NCBI GenBank assembly: GCA_964384625.1
Contig: CAYLNH010000120.1
Location: 1-20,507 of the forward strand
Length of the DNA: 20,507 nucleotides
Source of the DNA: CAYLNH01 sp964384625
Lineage (GTDB): Bacteria > Verrucomicrobiota > Lentisphaeria > JABSQK01
Reading direction: 5' to 3'
The notes beneath the pieces are model-generated. The model saw nothing but the letters and a program-made list of their open reading frames with translations, was not told the DNA's origin and did not search any database. Positions within the stretch are counted from its first letter, which is position 1, and each line of letters opens with the position of its first letter. Shown here piece by piece: positions 7,365 to 15,301 of the stretch. Both the position numbers and the translations under genes were made by a program.

Positions 7365-10328
7365 GTGAACCGAAAGCATCTGAGAATCCATTTGAACGTG
7401 GTTGTCGCGGCAGTCGCGGCGGCCGCAGCGGCGTGGTTGCTGGGGGTGATCGATTTCAACCGGCCCTGGTGGCTGCTCGGCCTGGGTGCACTGCCGCTGA
7501 TCACCTGGCTGGCCTGGCGCAGCCGCGCCGGGCTGCCGTCGCGGGCGAACGCCGCTGCCGCGACGCTGCGCGGCCTGCTAGTCATCCTCATGGTGGCTGC
7601 CCTGGCCGATCTCCACGCCGTTAGCCGCAGCCGCCGCCTGGCCGTCTATTTCCTGCTCGACCAGTCCGCCAGCATCCCCCCGGACGTTCGCGAGCAGGCC
7701 TTGTCCTATATGCGGACGGCGGTGCGCGAGAAACAGCCGGACGATCTCGCCGGCCTGATTGTGTTCGCCGAGGACCAGAGCATCGAGACGCCGCTCGACC
7801 CCACGTTTGACATCGAGACGATCACGTCAAAGGTGACGTCGGACTACACCAATCTGGAAGCCGCGGTGGAACTGGCGGTCACCGCCTTCCCGGCAGCCTG
7901 CCGTAAAAAGATCGTCCTGGTCTCCGACGGCAACGAGAATACCGGCGAGGCCATGAAAGCCGTGCGCTACGCCCTCGGCGAGGGCGTCGCTGTATCCGTT
8001 CTGCCGGTCCAGTATACCTACCGCAATGAGGTCATGCTCGACCGCATCCAGGTGCCGGACGAGGCGCGCAAGGGCGAGACCTTCCCGGTTCAGGTCCGTG
8101 TGCGTTCCCGGCAGCCGGCGACAGCCGCGCTCACGTTGTTCTGTAATGACCGCGTCGTCGCGCCGGCGCGCCGCGTCCGCCTGCAGCCGGGGTTGAATAC
8201 CTTTTCGATGGACGTTCGGCTCGAGCGCCCGGGCTTGCATGTCTACCGGGCGCAGGTGAGTTCGACAGCCGATACGATGACCGCGAACAACGAGGCCGTC
8301 GCCTGCGTCAGCATTCAGGGGCGGGCCCGTATCCTGCTCGTCGGTGCCGGCGACAGCGCGGACGCATTCCGCAACCTGTCGGCGATCTGCCGGGACCTGA
8401 ATCTTGACACGGAACTCGCCACGGCGCCGCAGTTCCCAGTGCGTCTCGAGGCCCTGCAGGCGTTCGACTGCATCGTCTTGAACAACGTCCCGGCAGACCG
8501 TTTCTCCGGCCACCAGCTGGCTTTGATCCGGAGTTGCGTCAAGGATCTGGGGATCGGTCTGGTGATGATCGGCGGCCGGCGCTCCTTCGGCGCCGGCGGC
8601 TATGGCGGTACCGCAGTGGAGGAAGCGCTGCCGCTTCGCATGGAGATCAAGAATCGTCTGGTCCGGCGGCAGACAGCTCTGGTTCTGGCCATCGACTGCA
8701 GCGGCAGCATGAGCGGCGAGAAACTGAAACAGGCGAAGCCGGCGGCCCTCGCCGCCGTGGACGCCCTGGCGCCCGAGGACCATGTCGGGATTATCGCGTT
8801 CGACGGCCGGCCGCGGTGGCTGCTGCGCCTGCAGCCGGCCCGCGACCGGCGGCGGATCCGACGCGCCGTCATGCAGCTGGCCGCCGGCGGCGGCACCGAT
8901 ATCGTTGCCGCTGTGCGTGAGGGCTACCTGGCGCTGTCGGGCTTCCATGTGCCGATCCGTCATCTTATCGTCCTGTCCGACGGCCAGTCGTCCCGCGCCG
9001 GGCTGGAACCGTTGATCACGGCGATCCGGCAGGAACGCATCACGGTTTCGGCCGTCGGCATCGGCGAACGCAACGGCCAGCCGCTGATGCGCGAAATCGC
9101 CACTCGCGGCGGCGGCCGTTTTCACTACGTGAGAAATCCCAGGAATTTGCCGCAGATCTTCATTCGCGACGTTGATCTCGCCCGGCGCAACCCGGTGGTT
9201 GAGGAGCCGTTTCAGCCGCTGCTGGCCACGTCCAGCGAGTTGACCGCGAATCTTTCACAGCGGGAGATTCCCCTGCTTTACGGTCATGTCCTGGCCACCC
9301 CGAAAGAGCGCGCCCTGGTTTCGATCACCTCCAGTTCGGAGGCGAAGGACCCGGTGCTGGCCCAGTGGCGTTACGGTCTGGGCAAAGCCGTGGCGTTTAC
9401 GGCCGATCTGTCCGAGTGGAGTCGCGACTGGATCGAATGGAACCGCTACGCGGCACTCTGGGGCAGGATTCTGCGCTGGACCCGCCGCGACCGGCAGACC
9501 GACGACCTGAGCCTCCGCGTCGAACAGGACGGCGACCGGACGGTCGTCGCCATCGACGCGATCGACCGCGACGGACGGTTCCTTGATCTCAGCACACTTG
9601 TCGGCCGCCGCGTTGATCCCGACGCTGACGGTCATGTCCTGGACGTGCGCCAGAGCGGCGTCGGCCGCTACCAGACGGCATTCCGAGCGCGACGGCAGGG
9701 CGTGCACGTGCTGAACTTCGCCTACACCAACCCACTGACCGGAACGCGCGGCGTGGTCCACAAAGGCGTCGTTGTTCCCGTCTCCGCCGAGTACCGGAAG
9801 TTGGAGAGCAACACGGCGCTGCTGCGCCGGATCGCGCACACCGCGGATCCGCGGCAACGCCTGCTGCCGGCGGATCCGGCTGGGGCCGGGATTTTCGCTT
9901 CCGACCAGCCGCCGGCGATTACCCGGCGGGCATCGTGGGAACTCCTCGTTGTCGCCGCCCTGTTCGTGCTCTTCGCGGACATCGTCGTTCGTCGCGTGCT
10001 CATCACGCGAACCGATCTCAAGGCCGCCTGGGAACAGGCCGCACAACTGCTGCAGCACCGGGACGTCGAGCCCGACCGCACCGTCGGCGCGCTGCTGAAA
10101 CGCAAGGGGGAGCTGCACGCCGGCGCCGGCAGTTCCTTCCGGCAGCGCTTGCAGCAGGACGCCGCCGATACAGCTTCCGAGATCGAGGTCGCAGAAGCAT
10201 CCGACGGCGGCCCCGCCCCGGATGCGCCGGCGCCAATCTCCGGCGAGCCGCAACCCGACGGCGGCGCCTACACCGTGCGGCTGCTGGACGCCAAACGCCG
10301 GGCAAAGCCGGATGACCGGCCGCAGTAA
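7365..10328 (+). CDS. Membrane-anchored protein with two VWA domains and a GATase-like insert
   Basis: This is a 987-aa protein. Hydrophobic segments at about 10-27, 33-51 and 66-83 anchor the N-terminus. VWA domain 1 (about 92-220) has the MIDAS motif DQSAS (99-103) and LVSDGNEN (185-192). After a beta-rich stretch, a Rossmann-like region (about 321-424; LVMIGGRRSFGAGGYGG) resembles the class I glutamine-amidotransferase-like domain common in planctomycete VWA proteins, without an obvious catalytic Cys. VWA domain 2 (about 438-600) has a perfect MIDAS, DCSGS (444-448), Thr511-Asp512 and LSDG (537-540). A final membrane helix (about 858-880) precedes a 105-residue Ala/Pro-rich tail. It relates loosely to BatA/B-type proteins, but the usual MoxR ATPase is not adjacent. 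Both metal sites look intact, so ligand binding outside the cytoplasmic membrane is likely; the partner is unknown. The start GTG follows GGGACAAGG. Confidence 0.85.
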   Translation: MNRKHLRIHLNVVVAAVAAAAAAWLLGVIDFNRPWWLLGLGALPLITWLAWRSRAGLPSRANAAAATLRGLLVILMVAALADLHAVSRSRRLAVYFLLDQSASIPPDVREQALSYMRTAVREKQPDDLAGLIVFAEDQSIETPLDPTFDIETITSKVTSDYTNLEAAVELAVTAFPAACRKKIVLVSDGNENTGEAMKAVRYALGEGVAVSVLPVQYTYRNEVMLDRIQVPDEARKGETFPVQVRVRSRQPATAALTLFCNDRVVAPARRVRLQPGLNTFSMDVRLERPGLHVYRAQVSSTADTMTANNEAVACVSIQGRARILLVGAGDSADAFRNLSAICRDLNLDTELATAPQFPVRLEALQAFDCIVLNNVPADRFSGHQLALIRSCVKDLGIGLVMIGGRRSFGAGGYGGTAVEEALPLRMEIKNRLVRRQTALVLAIDCSGSMSGEKLKQAKPAALAAVDALAPEDHVGIIAFDGRPRWLLRLQPARDRRRIRRAVMQLAAGGGTDIVAAVREGYLALSGFHVPIRHLIVLSDGQSSRAGLEPLITAIRQERITVSAVGIGERNGQPLMREIATRGGGRFHYVRNPRNLPQIFIRDVDLARRNPVVEEPFQPLLATSSELTANLSQREIPLLYGHVLATPKERALVSITSSSEAKDPVLAQWRYGLGKAVAFTADLSEWSRDWIEWNRYAALWGRILRWTRRDRQTDDLSLRVEQDGDRTVVAIDAIDRDGRFLDLSTLVGRRVDPDADGHVLDVRQSGVGRYQTAFRARRQGVHVLNFAYTNPLTGTRGVVHKGVVVPVSAEYRKLESNTALLRRIAHTADPRQRLLPADPAGAGIFASDQPPAITRRASWELLVVAALFVLFADIVVRRVLITRTDLKAAWEQAAQLLQHRDVEPDRTVGALLKRKGELHAGAGSSFRQRLQQDAADTASEIEVAEASDGGPAPDAPAPISGEPQPDGGAYTVRLLDAKRRAKPDDRPQ

Positions 10329-10540
10329 AGAGATCCGATTTCCTTGGCCGCCGCCGCCCGGCATGCCGCAGGGCTGGTGTCTGGCATAGAGTGCCCTGCG
10401 ATCCAAAACCGGAGAATGCCTGCGCTTTTGACTGATTGCGGCCATCGTCCAGTTGCGATGACCGGGGGACCAGGGAATATTGATCCTTCGACGGCAATTT
10501 CGTCATCGACTCAAGTCATCTTAACCAGTGGGAGAGAATC

Positions 10541-11662
10541 ATGAACCATGTTCTTCACACCGCCGTGGCGCTCCTTGCCGCGTTGTTCTTCACGACCGCG
10601 AGTGCAGCCGCTGAACTCGATGCCAAAGCCCGCAAGCAGGGCATGGAAGCCTGGAAACGCGGCGCTGAATTCCTGATCAAATCCCAGAACCGGGACGGCT
10701 CCTGGTCACGCGCCCGCATGCCAGGCATCACGGCGCTTTGCATCATGGCCCTGCATGAAGCGCCGGTCGACGTCAAGGCCCGCGATGCCGCCATCGAGAA
10801 GGGCGTCAAGAGCATTCTCAGTTTCGCCCGCGAGAATGGTTCCATCGCACCGGCGGCGAAAGGCGAACGCGGCGCCTACCCGACATACAATACGGCGCTG
10901 GCCCTGCTGGCTCTGGGCGAACTGAAGAAACCGGAACACGCAAAAGTCCTGCAGGCGGCCAGACGCTGGCTCAAAGCGCAGCAGGTCCTGCAGAAGGACG
11001 CTGCCAGCTACGGCGGCTTCGGCTATGGCGAAGGCCGTGGCGGGCGTGCCGATCTATCCAATACGGCGCTGGCCCTGGAAGCCCTGTATTACACCGAATA
11101 CCTCGATCGCGAACCATTCGTCAAAGAGGGTGACGTCAAAAGGCTGACCGAACAGAACAAAAAGATGTGGAAGGACCTCGAGACGTTTCTGGAAACCTGC
11201 CATAACCGCGAAAAGAAGGACGACGACTCCAGCAGCAAGGCCTTGCGCAACGGCTCCTTCTCCTACATCCCCGGTAAACTGATGACGTCAACCAGTATGA
11301 CCTACGCCGGGCTGAAAAGTATGCTCTACGCCAAGCTCGAACGCAACGACCCCCGCGTCAAGATCACCTGGAGTTTTGTCCAGACCAATTACGCCGTCGA
11401 CCAAAATCCGGGACAGGGCCAGAACGGCTTCTACTCCTATATGCACAACCTCGCCAAAGCGCTGGCTGCCTACGGCCGGGACACGATCAAGCTGGAAAGC
11501 GGCGAGACCGCCGACTGGCGGGCGGATCTTGTCAAAGAACTCGCCGGTCGTCAGAAGGATGACGGCAGTTGGCAGAACGCGAAAGGCCGTTTCATGGAGT
11601 CCGTTCCGGAACTCGCATCCAGCTATGCCATGATCAGCATCAGGCACGCCCTGGCGGAATAG
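10541..11662 (+). CDS. Exported squalene-cyclase/prenyltransferase-repeat protein
   Basis: This 373-aa protein has a clear signal peptide (1-24, VALLAALFFTTASAAA). The rest is an alpha/alpha toroid made of prenyltransferase and squalene-oxidase repeats: QNRDGSW (49-55), NTALALLALG (117-126), YGGFGYG (157-163), LSNTALALEAL (172-182), NGSFSYIP (237-244), TSMTYAGLKS (251-260), QNGFYSY (294-300) and QKDDGSW (338-344). True triterpene cyclases are about 600 aa or more and carry a DXDD acid motif; neither is seen, so this is unlikely to make hopanoids. Export suggests a binding or structural role. Close relatives occur widely in Planctomycetes next to VWA proteins. A strong GGGAGAG site sits 6 bases before the ATG. 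It lies 212 bases after the VWA gene on the same strand and may be co-expressed with it. Confidence 0.85.
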   Translation: MNHVLHTAVALLAALFFTTASAAAELDAKARKQGMEAWKRGAEFLIKSQNRDGSWSRARMPGITALCIMALHEAPVDVKARDAAIEKGVKSILSFARENGSIAPAAKGERGAYPTYNTALALLALGELKKPEHAKVLQAARRWLKAQQVLQKDAASYGGFGYGEGRGGRADLSNTALALEALYYTEYLDREPFVKEGDVKRLTEQNKKMWKDLETFLETCHNREKKDDDSSSKALRNGSFSYIPGKLMTSTSMTYAGLKSMLYAKLERNDPRVKITWSFVQTNYAVDQNPGQGQNGFYSYMHNLAKALAAYGRDTIKLESGETADWRADLVKELAGRQKDDGSWQNAKGRFMESVPELASSYAMISIRHALAE

Positions 11663-11931
11663 CTGAACCGGCCGCAGAAAGGGTTGGCTACGCTACGTCG
11701 CCTCAGAGGTTCGCCGGGAGGCGATGTGCTGATCCAAAGATCACGCCACCAAACTGCGGGGGGCGCATGTCAGTTCCGCAGGTCATCCGCTCGCGTCGCG
11801 AGGGGAATGGCATCCTGACTCCGAAACCTTTTTCAGTTCAGCCACCGGCGGGCCCCGCATTGGGCCGGGGTACATGAAGCACTTGTCCCGCCGGAAGCCT
11901 GGTCGGTTTGCTACCAGGCCGACCTACCGCA

Positions 11932-11967
11932 CCTCTCTCCTCCGGCCGGCCGGCCGGAGGAGAGAGG
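11932..11967. repeat. Perfect 36-bp palindrome
   Basis: Both 18-base halves are exactly complementary with no spacer, centred between 11949 and 11950. The centre is a GGCC/CCGG alternation and the outer parts are CT-rich and GA-rich. As RNA it would form a very stable hairpin; as DNA it could extrude a cruciform. It follows directly after another hairpin (11897-11919), so the pair may stop transcription arriving from the upstream gene, although the T-run expected after an intrinsic terminator is absent. Confidence 0.85.
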
Positions 11968-12216
11968 GATAGTTGGCAACTACCCTGGTGAGGGTCACCA
12001 GACATCCAGCATTCCGAGTCATCGGGTCATCGAGACACCGCGTCCTCTCCGACTGGGAGCATGGCGTCCGTCCTCCGGACGAAGCCTCCGCCCCGAAGAT
12101 CTTCCGCCTTCCGGCGGCACTCCGACCGGGGTTTTGCACATCTGAGCGATCTGGGGTAGCCAAAGCGTGGAGAGTCGGTCGGAATCGACAGGGATCGACA
12201 GGAGTCGCGGAGTATG

Positions 12217-12235
12217 CGCGGTCGAGACGACCGCG
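12217..12235. repeat. Hairpin CGCGGTCG-aga-CGACCGCG
   Basis: Perfect 8-bp arms flank a 3-base loop. It is the last of the series of inverted repeats in this intergenic stretch and has no T-run after it. Its role is unknown. Confidence 0.6.
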
Positions 12236-12346
12236 GCCACGATCGGAGGTCGACGTAGAAGCAGAGCTAACGGCCATGACTTCTATCAAAATGCCTCGGC
12301 TGCTGATCTTCCCGCGTTGATTTTAGATCCGATCTGCACGTCCCCC

Positions 12347-12374
12347 TTGACAGTCTATTGTGTCGGGATATTGT
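12347..12374 (+). promoter_or_regulatory. Candidate sigma70 promoter
   Basis: TTGACA (12347-12352) is a perfect -35 box, and TATTGT (12369-12374) follows after 16 bases as a moderate -10 box (4 of 6). The expected start point falls at about 12381, which is the A of the next gene's ATG. The transcript could therefore be nearly leaderless; no Shine-Dalgarno is visible before that ATG. Confidence 0.45.
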
Positions 12375-12380
12375 CCATAG

Positions 12381-12746
12381 ATGTCCAATCGATTGCCCAT
12401 ATATGTTCGGTGCTTGGTCAATGCCGGCCGCGGCCTGGTGGTCGGGTTGATCGTGTGTCTGCTGCTGGAACTGCCGGTGGTCGTGCCGCAGGCGCATGCG
12501 GCTTCTGGCACCGGTGAGTCTGAATCGTTGTCGTTGGAGCCGGCCGCGCCGGCAACGGCACACGACGTCGCCGAGGAAGAGGGCAATGAGGAATTGCGGG
12601 AACGGCGGATTGGACATTGGCGGCCGTTCCGATCCGATAGCTATGTCCGTTCTTCTCGTGGGCGTCGTCCCGTGGTTATCGGTCGTGCCGAACTTCGCCC
12701 GACCGCGAGGTTGGCGGACCTTTTGACTACGCGGCTGCAACTCTGA
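12381..12746 (+). CDS. Small exported protein of unknown function
   Basis: This 121-aa protein has a long signal peptide or single membrane helix (about 18-40, GLVVGLIVCLLLELPVVVPQ, then AHA as a cleavage site before ASGTG). The mature part is about 80 residues: an acidic, Ala/Pro/Glu-rich segment, then an Arg-rich end (RRIGHWRPFRSDSYVRSSRG). No family was recognised. It stands 70 bases ahead of the CBS/antiporter pair on the same strand and could be read with it. The ATG lacks a ribosome site; the nearby promoter suggests leaderless translation. The exported N-terminus argues for a real gene, but frame chance in GC-rich DNA remains possible. Confidence 0.55.
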   Translation: MSNRLPIYVRCLVNAGRGLVVGLIVCLLLELPVVVPQAHAASGTGESESLSLEPAAPATAHDVAEEEGNEELRERRIGHWRPFRSDSYVRSSRGRRPVVIGRAELRPTARLADLLTTRLQL

Positions 12747-12816
12747 TCATCGTTGGTATCCACCTTCGGAACCTGTCACCACTTCCCCCACTGAACTCCG
12801 CAAAGGAGATCCTGCG

Positions 12817-13299
12817 ATGACTCGAGAAAGACTTTTTGGCAACATGTGTGTCCGCGACGTATACCGAAGCATCGTCGAGCAGCCGGCATTGATCAAACCC
12901 GATGCCGATGTGGTACAGTTACTGCGAGCCGTAACTGCGGACACCCGCACGCGTCACGTTTATGTGGTCGACAACGAGGACCGCCTGATCGGTTCGGCGC
13001 GTCTGATGGCCATCGCCGAATACCTCTTCCCCTTTACCAGCGTTCTCAAGAGCGGCGGCGGCCTGCTCGCCCCTACAGTCGACCTGGAGGAGAAGAAGGT
13101 GCGCGACCTGATGAACGATCAGCCGGCCAGCGTGTTGGTCGATGCCCCACTGGCTGATGCAGTAACGGAGATGATGCGCGAGGGGATCACCGAACTGCCC
13201 GTAGTCAACGCCGGCGGACATGTGATCGGTCAAGTGAATATGTACGAGATCATCGAAGCCTACCTGAACTGCCTGCCAGACGATTCGGAGCAAACATGA
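12817..13299 (+). CDS. Two-CBS-domain protein
   Basis: This 160-aa protein is made of one tandem CBS pair. CBS1 spans about 9-70 (MCVRDVYRS, then RHVYVVDNEDRLIGSARLMA) and CBS2 about 93-154 (KVRDLMNDQPASVLVDAPL, then ITELPVVNAGGHVIGQVNMY). CBS pairs bind adenine nucleotides and switch partner proteins, often transporters; MgtE transporters carry a similar module, but no MgtE membrane domain is here. A strong AAGGAG site precedes the ATG. The stop overlaps the ATG of the antiporter by four bases (ATGA at 13296-13299), so the two are translated together, and the natural inference is that this protein gates or senses for that transporter. Confidence 0.9.
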   Translation: MTRERLFGNMCVRDVYRSIVEQPALIKPDADVVQLLRAVTADTRTRHVYVVDNEDRLIGSARLMAIAEYLFPFTSVLKSGGGLLAPTVDLEEKKVRDLMNDQPASVLVDAPLADAVTEMMREGITELPVVNAGGHVIGQVNMYEIIEAYLNCLPDDSEQT

Positions 13300-14591
13300 G
13301 TGCAGGACACCTGGGCGAACTGACACTGCTTGGCGGCACGGCGATTGCCGGGCACTACTTTGGCCAACTGAGTCGGAAACTTCGGCTGCCATCGGTGGTC
13401 GGCTGCATGGTCATGGGCGTCCTGGTGGGCCCCAGCCTGGCCGGTCTGCTGAACGAGGAGTTCTTGTTCCGGGTGTCCTTCATTACTGACATCGTCCTTG
13501 GTTTTGTAGCGTTCAGCATCGGCGCGGAACTTCGGTTCACGGTGTTCAAACGCCTGGGACTGGGGATTGTGGCAATTATCCTCGGGGAGTCCTTTGCCGC
13601 GTTCCTGGTGGTCTTCGGCGTGGCCTGGCTGTTGACCCGCAATCTGCCGCTGGCGCTGGTTTTCGGCGCTGTCGCGCCGGCCAGTGCGCCGGCCGGCACG
13701 GTGGCCGTTATCCAGGAGACCGGCGCCAAAGGCAACCTGACAAAAGCGTTGTATGCCGTCGTCGGTTTTGACGACGGCCTGGCGATCGTGATCTTCGGCT
13801 TTGCGGCGGCTCTGGCGAAGGTGATCCTGGTGCAGCGCGCCACGGGCGAAGCAGCCGGTTTTCTGGCGGCCATCGGTCGGCCGTGCCTGGAGATCGTCGG
13901 CAGTCTGGTTCTGGGCGCGGCCATCGGCTTCATTTTCGCGTTCCTCGTCCGCAAAATGAAGACGCACTCCGGCACATTCGTCTTGCTGGTCGGTGTGGTG
14001 TTCATCACCACGGGCCTGGCGACCCGTTGGCATCTGTCGCTGATTCTGGCCAACATGGCGATCGGCATGGTGCTGGCCAACACGCGCCGGCGCGAGCTGG
14101 CCCAACGGGTAACGGAGCCTTTGCGCGAGTTCATGCCCCTGCTGTTCATCTTCTTCTTCACCTTGGCCGGGGCGCACCTGCAGATCGGCAAACTGCCGCA
14201 ACTCGGCTTCCTCGGCATCGCATACATTCTGGCGCGGTCCGGCGCCAAGATCGGCGGCGCCTGGCTCGGCGCGCACCTTGGCAAGGTGGAGCCGAAGATC
14301 AAGAAGTTCCTGGGTCTGGGCATTCTGTCGCAGGCCGGCGTGGCCATCGGCCTGTCCCTGATCGTCCTGGCTGATTTCCGGGCGCTCAACGAGAAGTATC
14401 ACGTCGCCTTCGCAAAGCTGGCTGAAGCCGATCCGCTCAATGACCCGGCCGCCCTCGCGGGCGCTGTCGTCACCACAGTCACTGCCACCTGCATCGTATT
14501 CGAAATCATTGGTCCAATCCTGACGAAGTACGCCCTGAGCCGCGCCGAGGAGATCCCGGGAGAAAGCGGCAAGGTCCGCATCCGCTGTTAA
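13296..14591 (+). CDS. CPA2-family cation/proton antiporter
   Basis: This 431-aa membrane protein has about twelve hydrophobic segments and the hallmarks of the CPA2 (Kef/NapA-type) Na+ or K+/H+ exchangers: LPSVVGCMVMGVLVGPSLAG (31-50), a proline/glycine-rich ASAPAGTVAV (130-139), and the acidic pair GFDDG (157-161; Asp159 and Asp160) in the ion-binding position. It exchanges a monovalent cation for protons across the cytoplasmic membrane; the cation cannot be read from the sequence. No C-terminal TrkA-N domain is attached, unlike KefB/C. Regulation is probably supplied in trans by the coupled CBS protein. A small inverted repeat lies across the stop codon. Confidence 0.88.
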   Translation: MSAGHLGELTLLGGTAIAGHYFGQLSRKLRLPSVVGCMVMGVLVGPSLAGLLNEEFLFRVSFITDIVLGFVAFSIGAELRFTVFKRLGLGIVAIILGESFAAFLVVFGVAWLLTRNLPLALVFGAVAPASAPAGTVAVIQETGAKGNLTKALYAVVGFDDGLAIVIFGFAAALAKVILVQRATGEAAGFLAAIGRPCLEIVGSLVLGAAIGFIFAFLVRKMKTHSGTFVLLVGVVFITTGLATRWHLSLILANMAIGMVLANTRRRELAQRVTEPLREFMPLLFIFFFTLAGAHLQIGKLPQLGFLGIAYILARSGAKIGGAWLGAHLGKVEPKIKKFLGLGILSQAGVAIGLSLIVLADFRALNEKYHVAFAKLAEADPLNDPAALAGAVVTTVTATCIVFEIIGPILTKYALSRAEEIPGESGKVRIRC

Positions 14592-14596
14592 TGCGG
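14576..14596. repeat. Small hairpin across the antiporter stop codon
   Basis: CCGCAT and ATGCGG form 6-bp arms around a 9-base loop that includes most of the TAA stop. There is no T-run, so it is a weak terminator candidate at most. Confidence 0.35.
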
Positions 14597-14724
14597 TCGG
14601 CTACGCCCCACATACCACTTGCCGCAGAGAGCGAGCACATCGCCAATACCGCCAGCAGAATCACCGTCGCGCCGGCGGGCAGCTCCGGGCCGCAGCTGGC
14701 CAGCTTGCAGCGGTGCGGTCCGGG

Positions 14725-14747
14725 CATGGCGGCGGATCGCCGCCATG
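14725..14747. repeat. Inverted repeat CATGGCGGCG-gat-CGCCGCCATG
   Basis: Perfect 10-bp GC-rich arms flank a 3-base loop, which would make a very stable hairpin. It has no T-run and is not next to a gene end, so a terminator role is doubtful. Confidence 0.7.
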
Positions 14748-14891
14748 ACGAGGGTTTGCGTGAGCCTCGCAGACCGGGGTGGATGGCAATCGAGCTGGAG
14801 GAAATGGCGGTCAACGAACGCCGATCCTGAGCCGGAGCCGTGTGCGCGAAGTCACGCAAACCGAGCAGCCCTGCCTCTTCTAGATGCTCTC

Positions 14892-14909
14892 GGCGGAAGT
14901 CTTTCCGCC
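14892..14909. repeat. Inverted repeat GGCGGAA-gtct-TTCCGCC
   Basis: Perfect 7-bp arms flank a 4-base loop. A related TTCCGCC word occurs again near 15134 and in the hairpin at 12104-12117 of the other intergenic region, which hints at a shared repeat type. Confidence 0.55.
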
Positions 14910-15139
14910 AGGGATTGCCCGGGGTTCGGGGCTCGCGGCAGGCGGTGGAAGGGGCGTGTGCTGCAGCACATGACCATTTCGCCAACGCCCCCCCGAGCCC
15001 GAAAACTGGCAACTCGGAGAGCGGGGTCAAGCATCCGGCCGGCGGCGTTGATGTCAAAACACGATGCTCGCATCGCCTATTCGACGGCGCCTTTCCGGAT
15101 CGGCGCCTGGCCGCCGTCCCTGGCTGGAACACTTCCGCC

Positions 15140-15158
15140 GAACCCATCCAGTGGGTTC
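15140..15158. repeat. Inverted repeat GAACCCA-tccag-TGGGTTC
   Basis: Perfect 7-bp arms flank a 5-base loop, about 145 bases upstream of the exported-protein gene. It could be an operator or a leader hairpin; nothing else ties it to a function. Confidence 0.45.
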
Positions 15159-15301
15159 ATTGACGCGGGCGCGCGGGAGGCTCAGGTCGGGCAAATCGCG
15201 CGGATTCCGCGAACATCTTTTTGGACTGCGGGAGTCAGAACCGAGAGAACACTGGCTGGAGCGGGAGATCCGGTCAATCACCCTGCAGGGAAAGGTTCGG
15301 T

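Larger units (their letters stand above)
11663..12380. other. 718-base intergenic region rich in inverted repeats
   Basis: No convincing gene was found on either strand; the open frames have improbable, Arg-rich compositions. The stretch holds a run of small perfect inverted repeats: TCGCCTC/GAGGCGA (11698-11724), CTCGCG-t-CGCGAG (11790-11802), GCCTGGT/ACCAGGC (11897-11919), a 36-bp palindrome (11932-11967), CTGGTGA-ggg-TCACCAG (11985-12001), GTCCG/CGGAC (12066-12080), CCGCC-ttcc-GGCGG (12104-12117) and CGCGGTCG-aga-CGACCGCG (12217-12235). There is also a short direct repeat ATCGACAGG near 12183-12202. Some may be terminators of the upstream gene, but none has a clear U-tract. The last 40 bases hold a promoter for the next gene. 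Confidence 0.6.
14592..15301. other. 710-base intergenic region with scattered hairpins
   Basis: No credible gene was found. Long frames on both strands (one of about 228 codons on the plus strand, one of about 213 on the minus) have compositions typical of chance frames in GC-rich DNA and no domain. The visible structure consists of three perfect inverted repeats (14725-14747, 14892-14909 and 15140-15158). The last 25 bases hold the ribosome site GGGAAAGG of the next gene. Confidence 0.5.

Noticed and set aside
7827..9125. 432-codon minus-strand frame inside the VWA gene
   Set aside because: Antisense to both VWA domains; composition rich in Arg, Gln and His with no domain.
10541..11662. 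Functional squalene-hopene cyclase
   Set aside because: Far too short, carries a signal peptide and lacks the DXDD acid motif.
11932..11967. Intrinsic terminator call for the 36-bp palindrome
   Set aside because: No T-run follows on either strand, so it was listed as a repeat instead.
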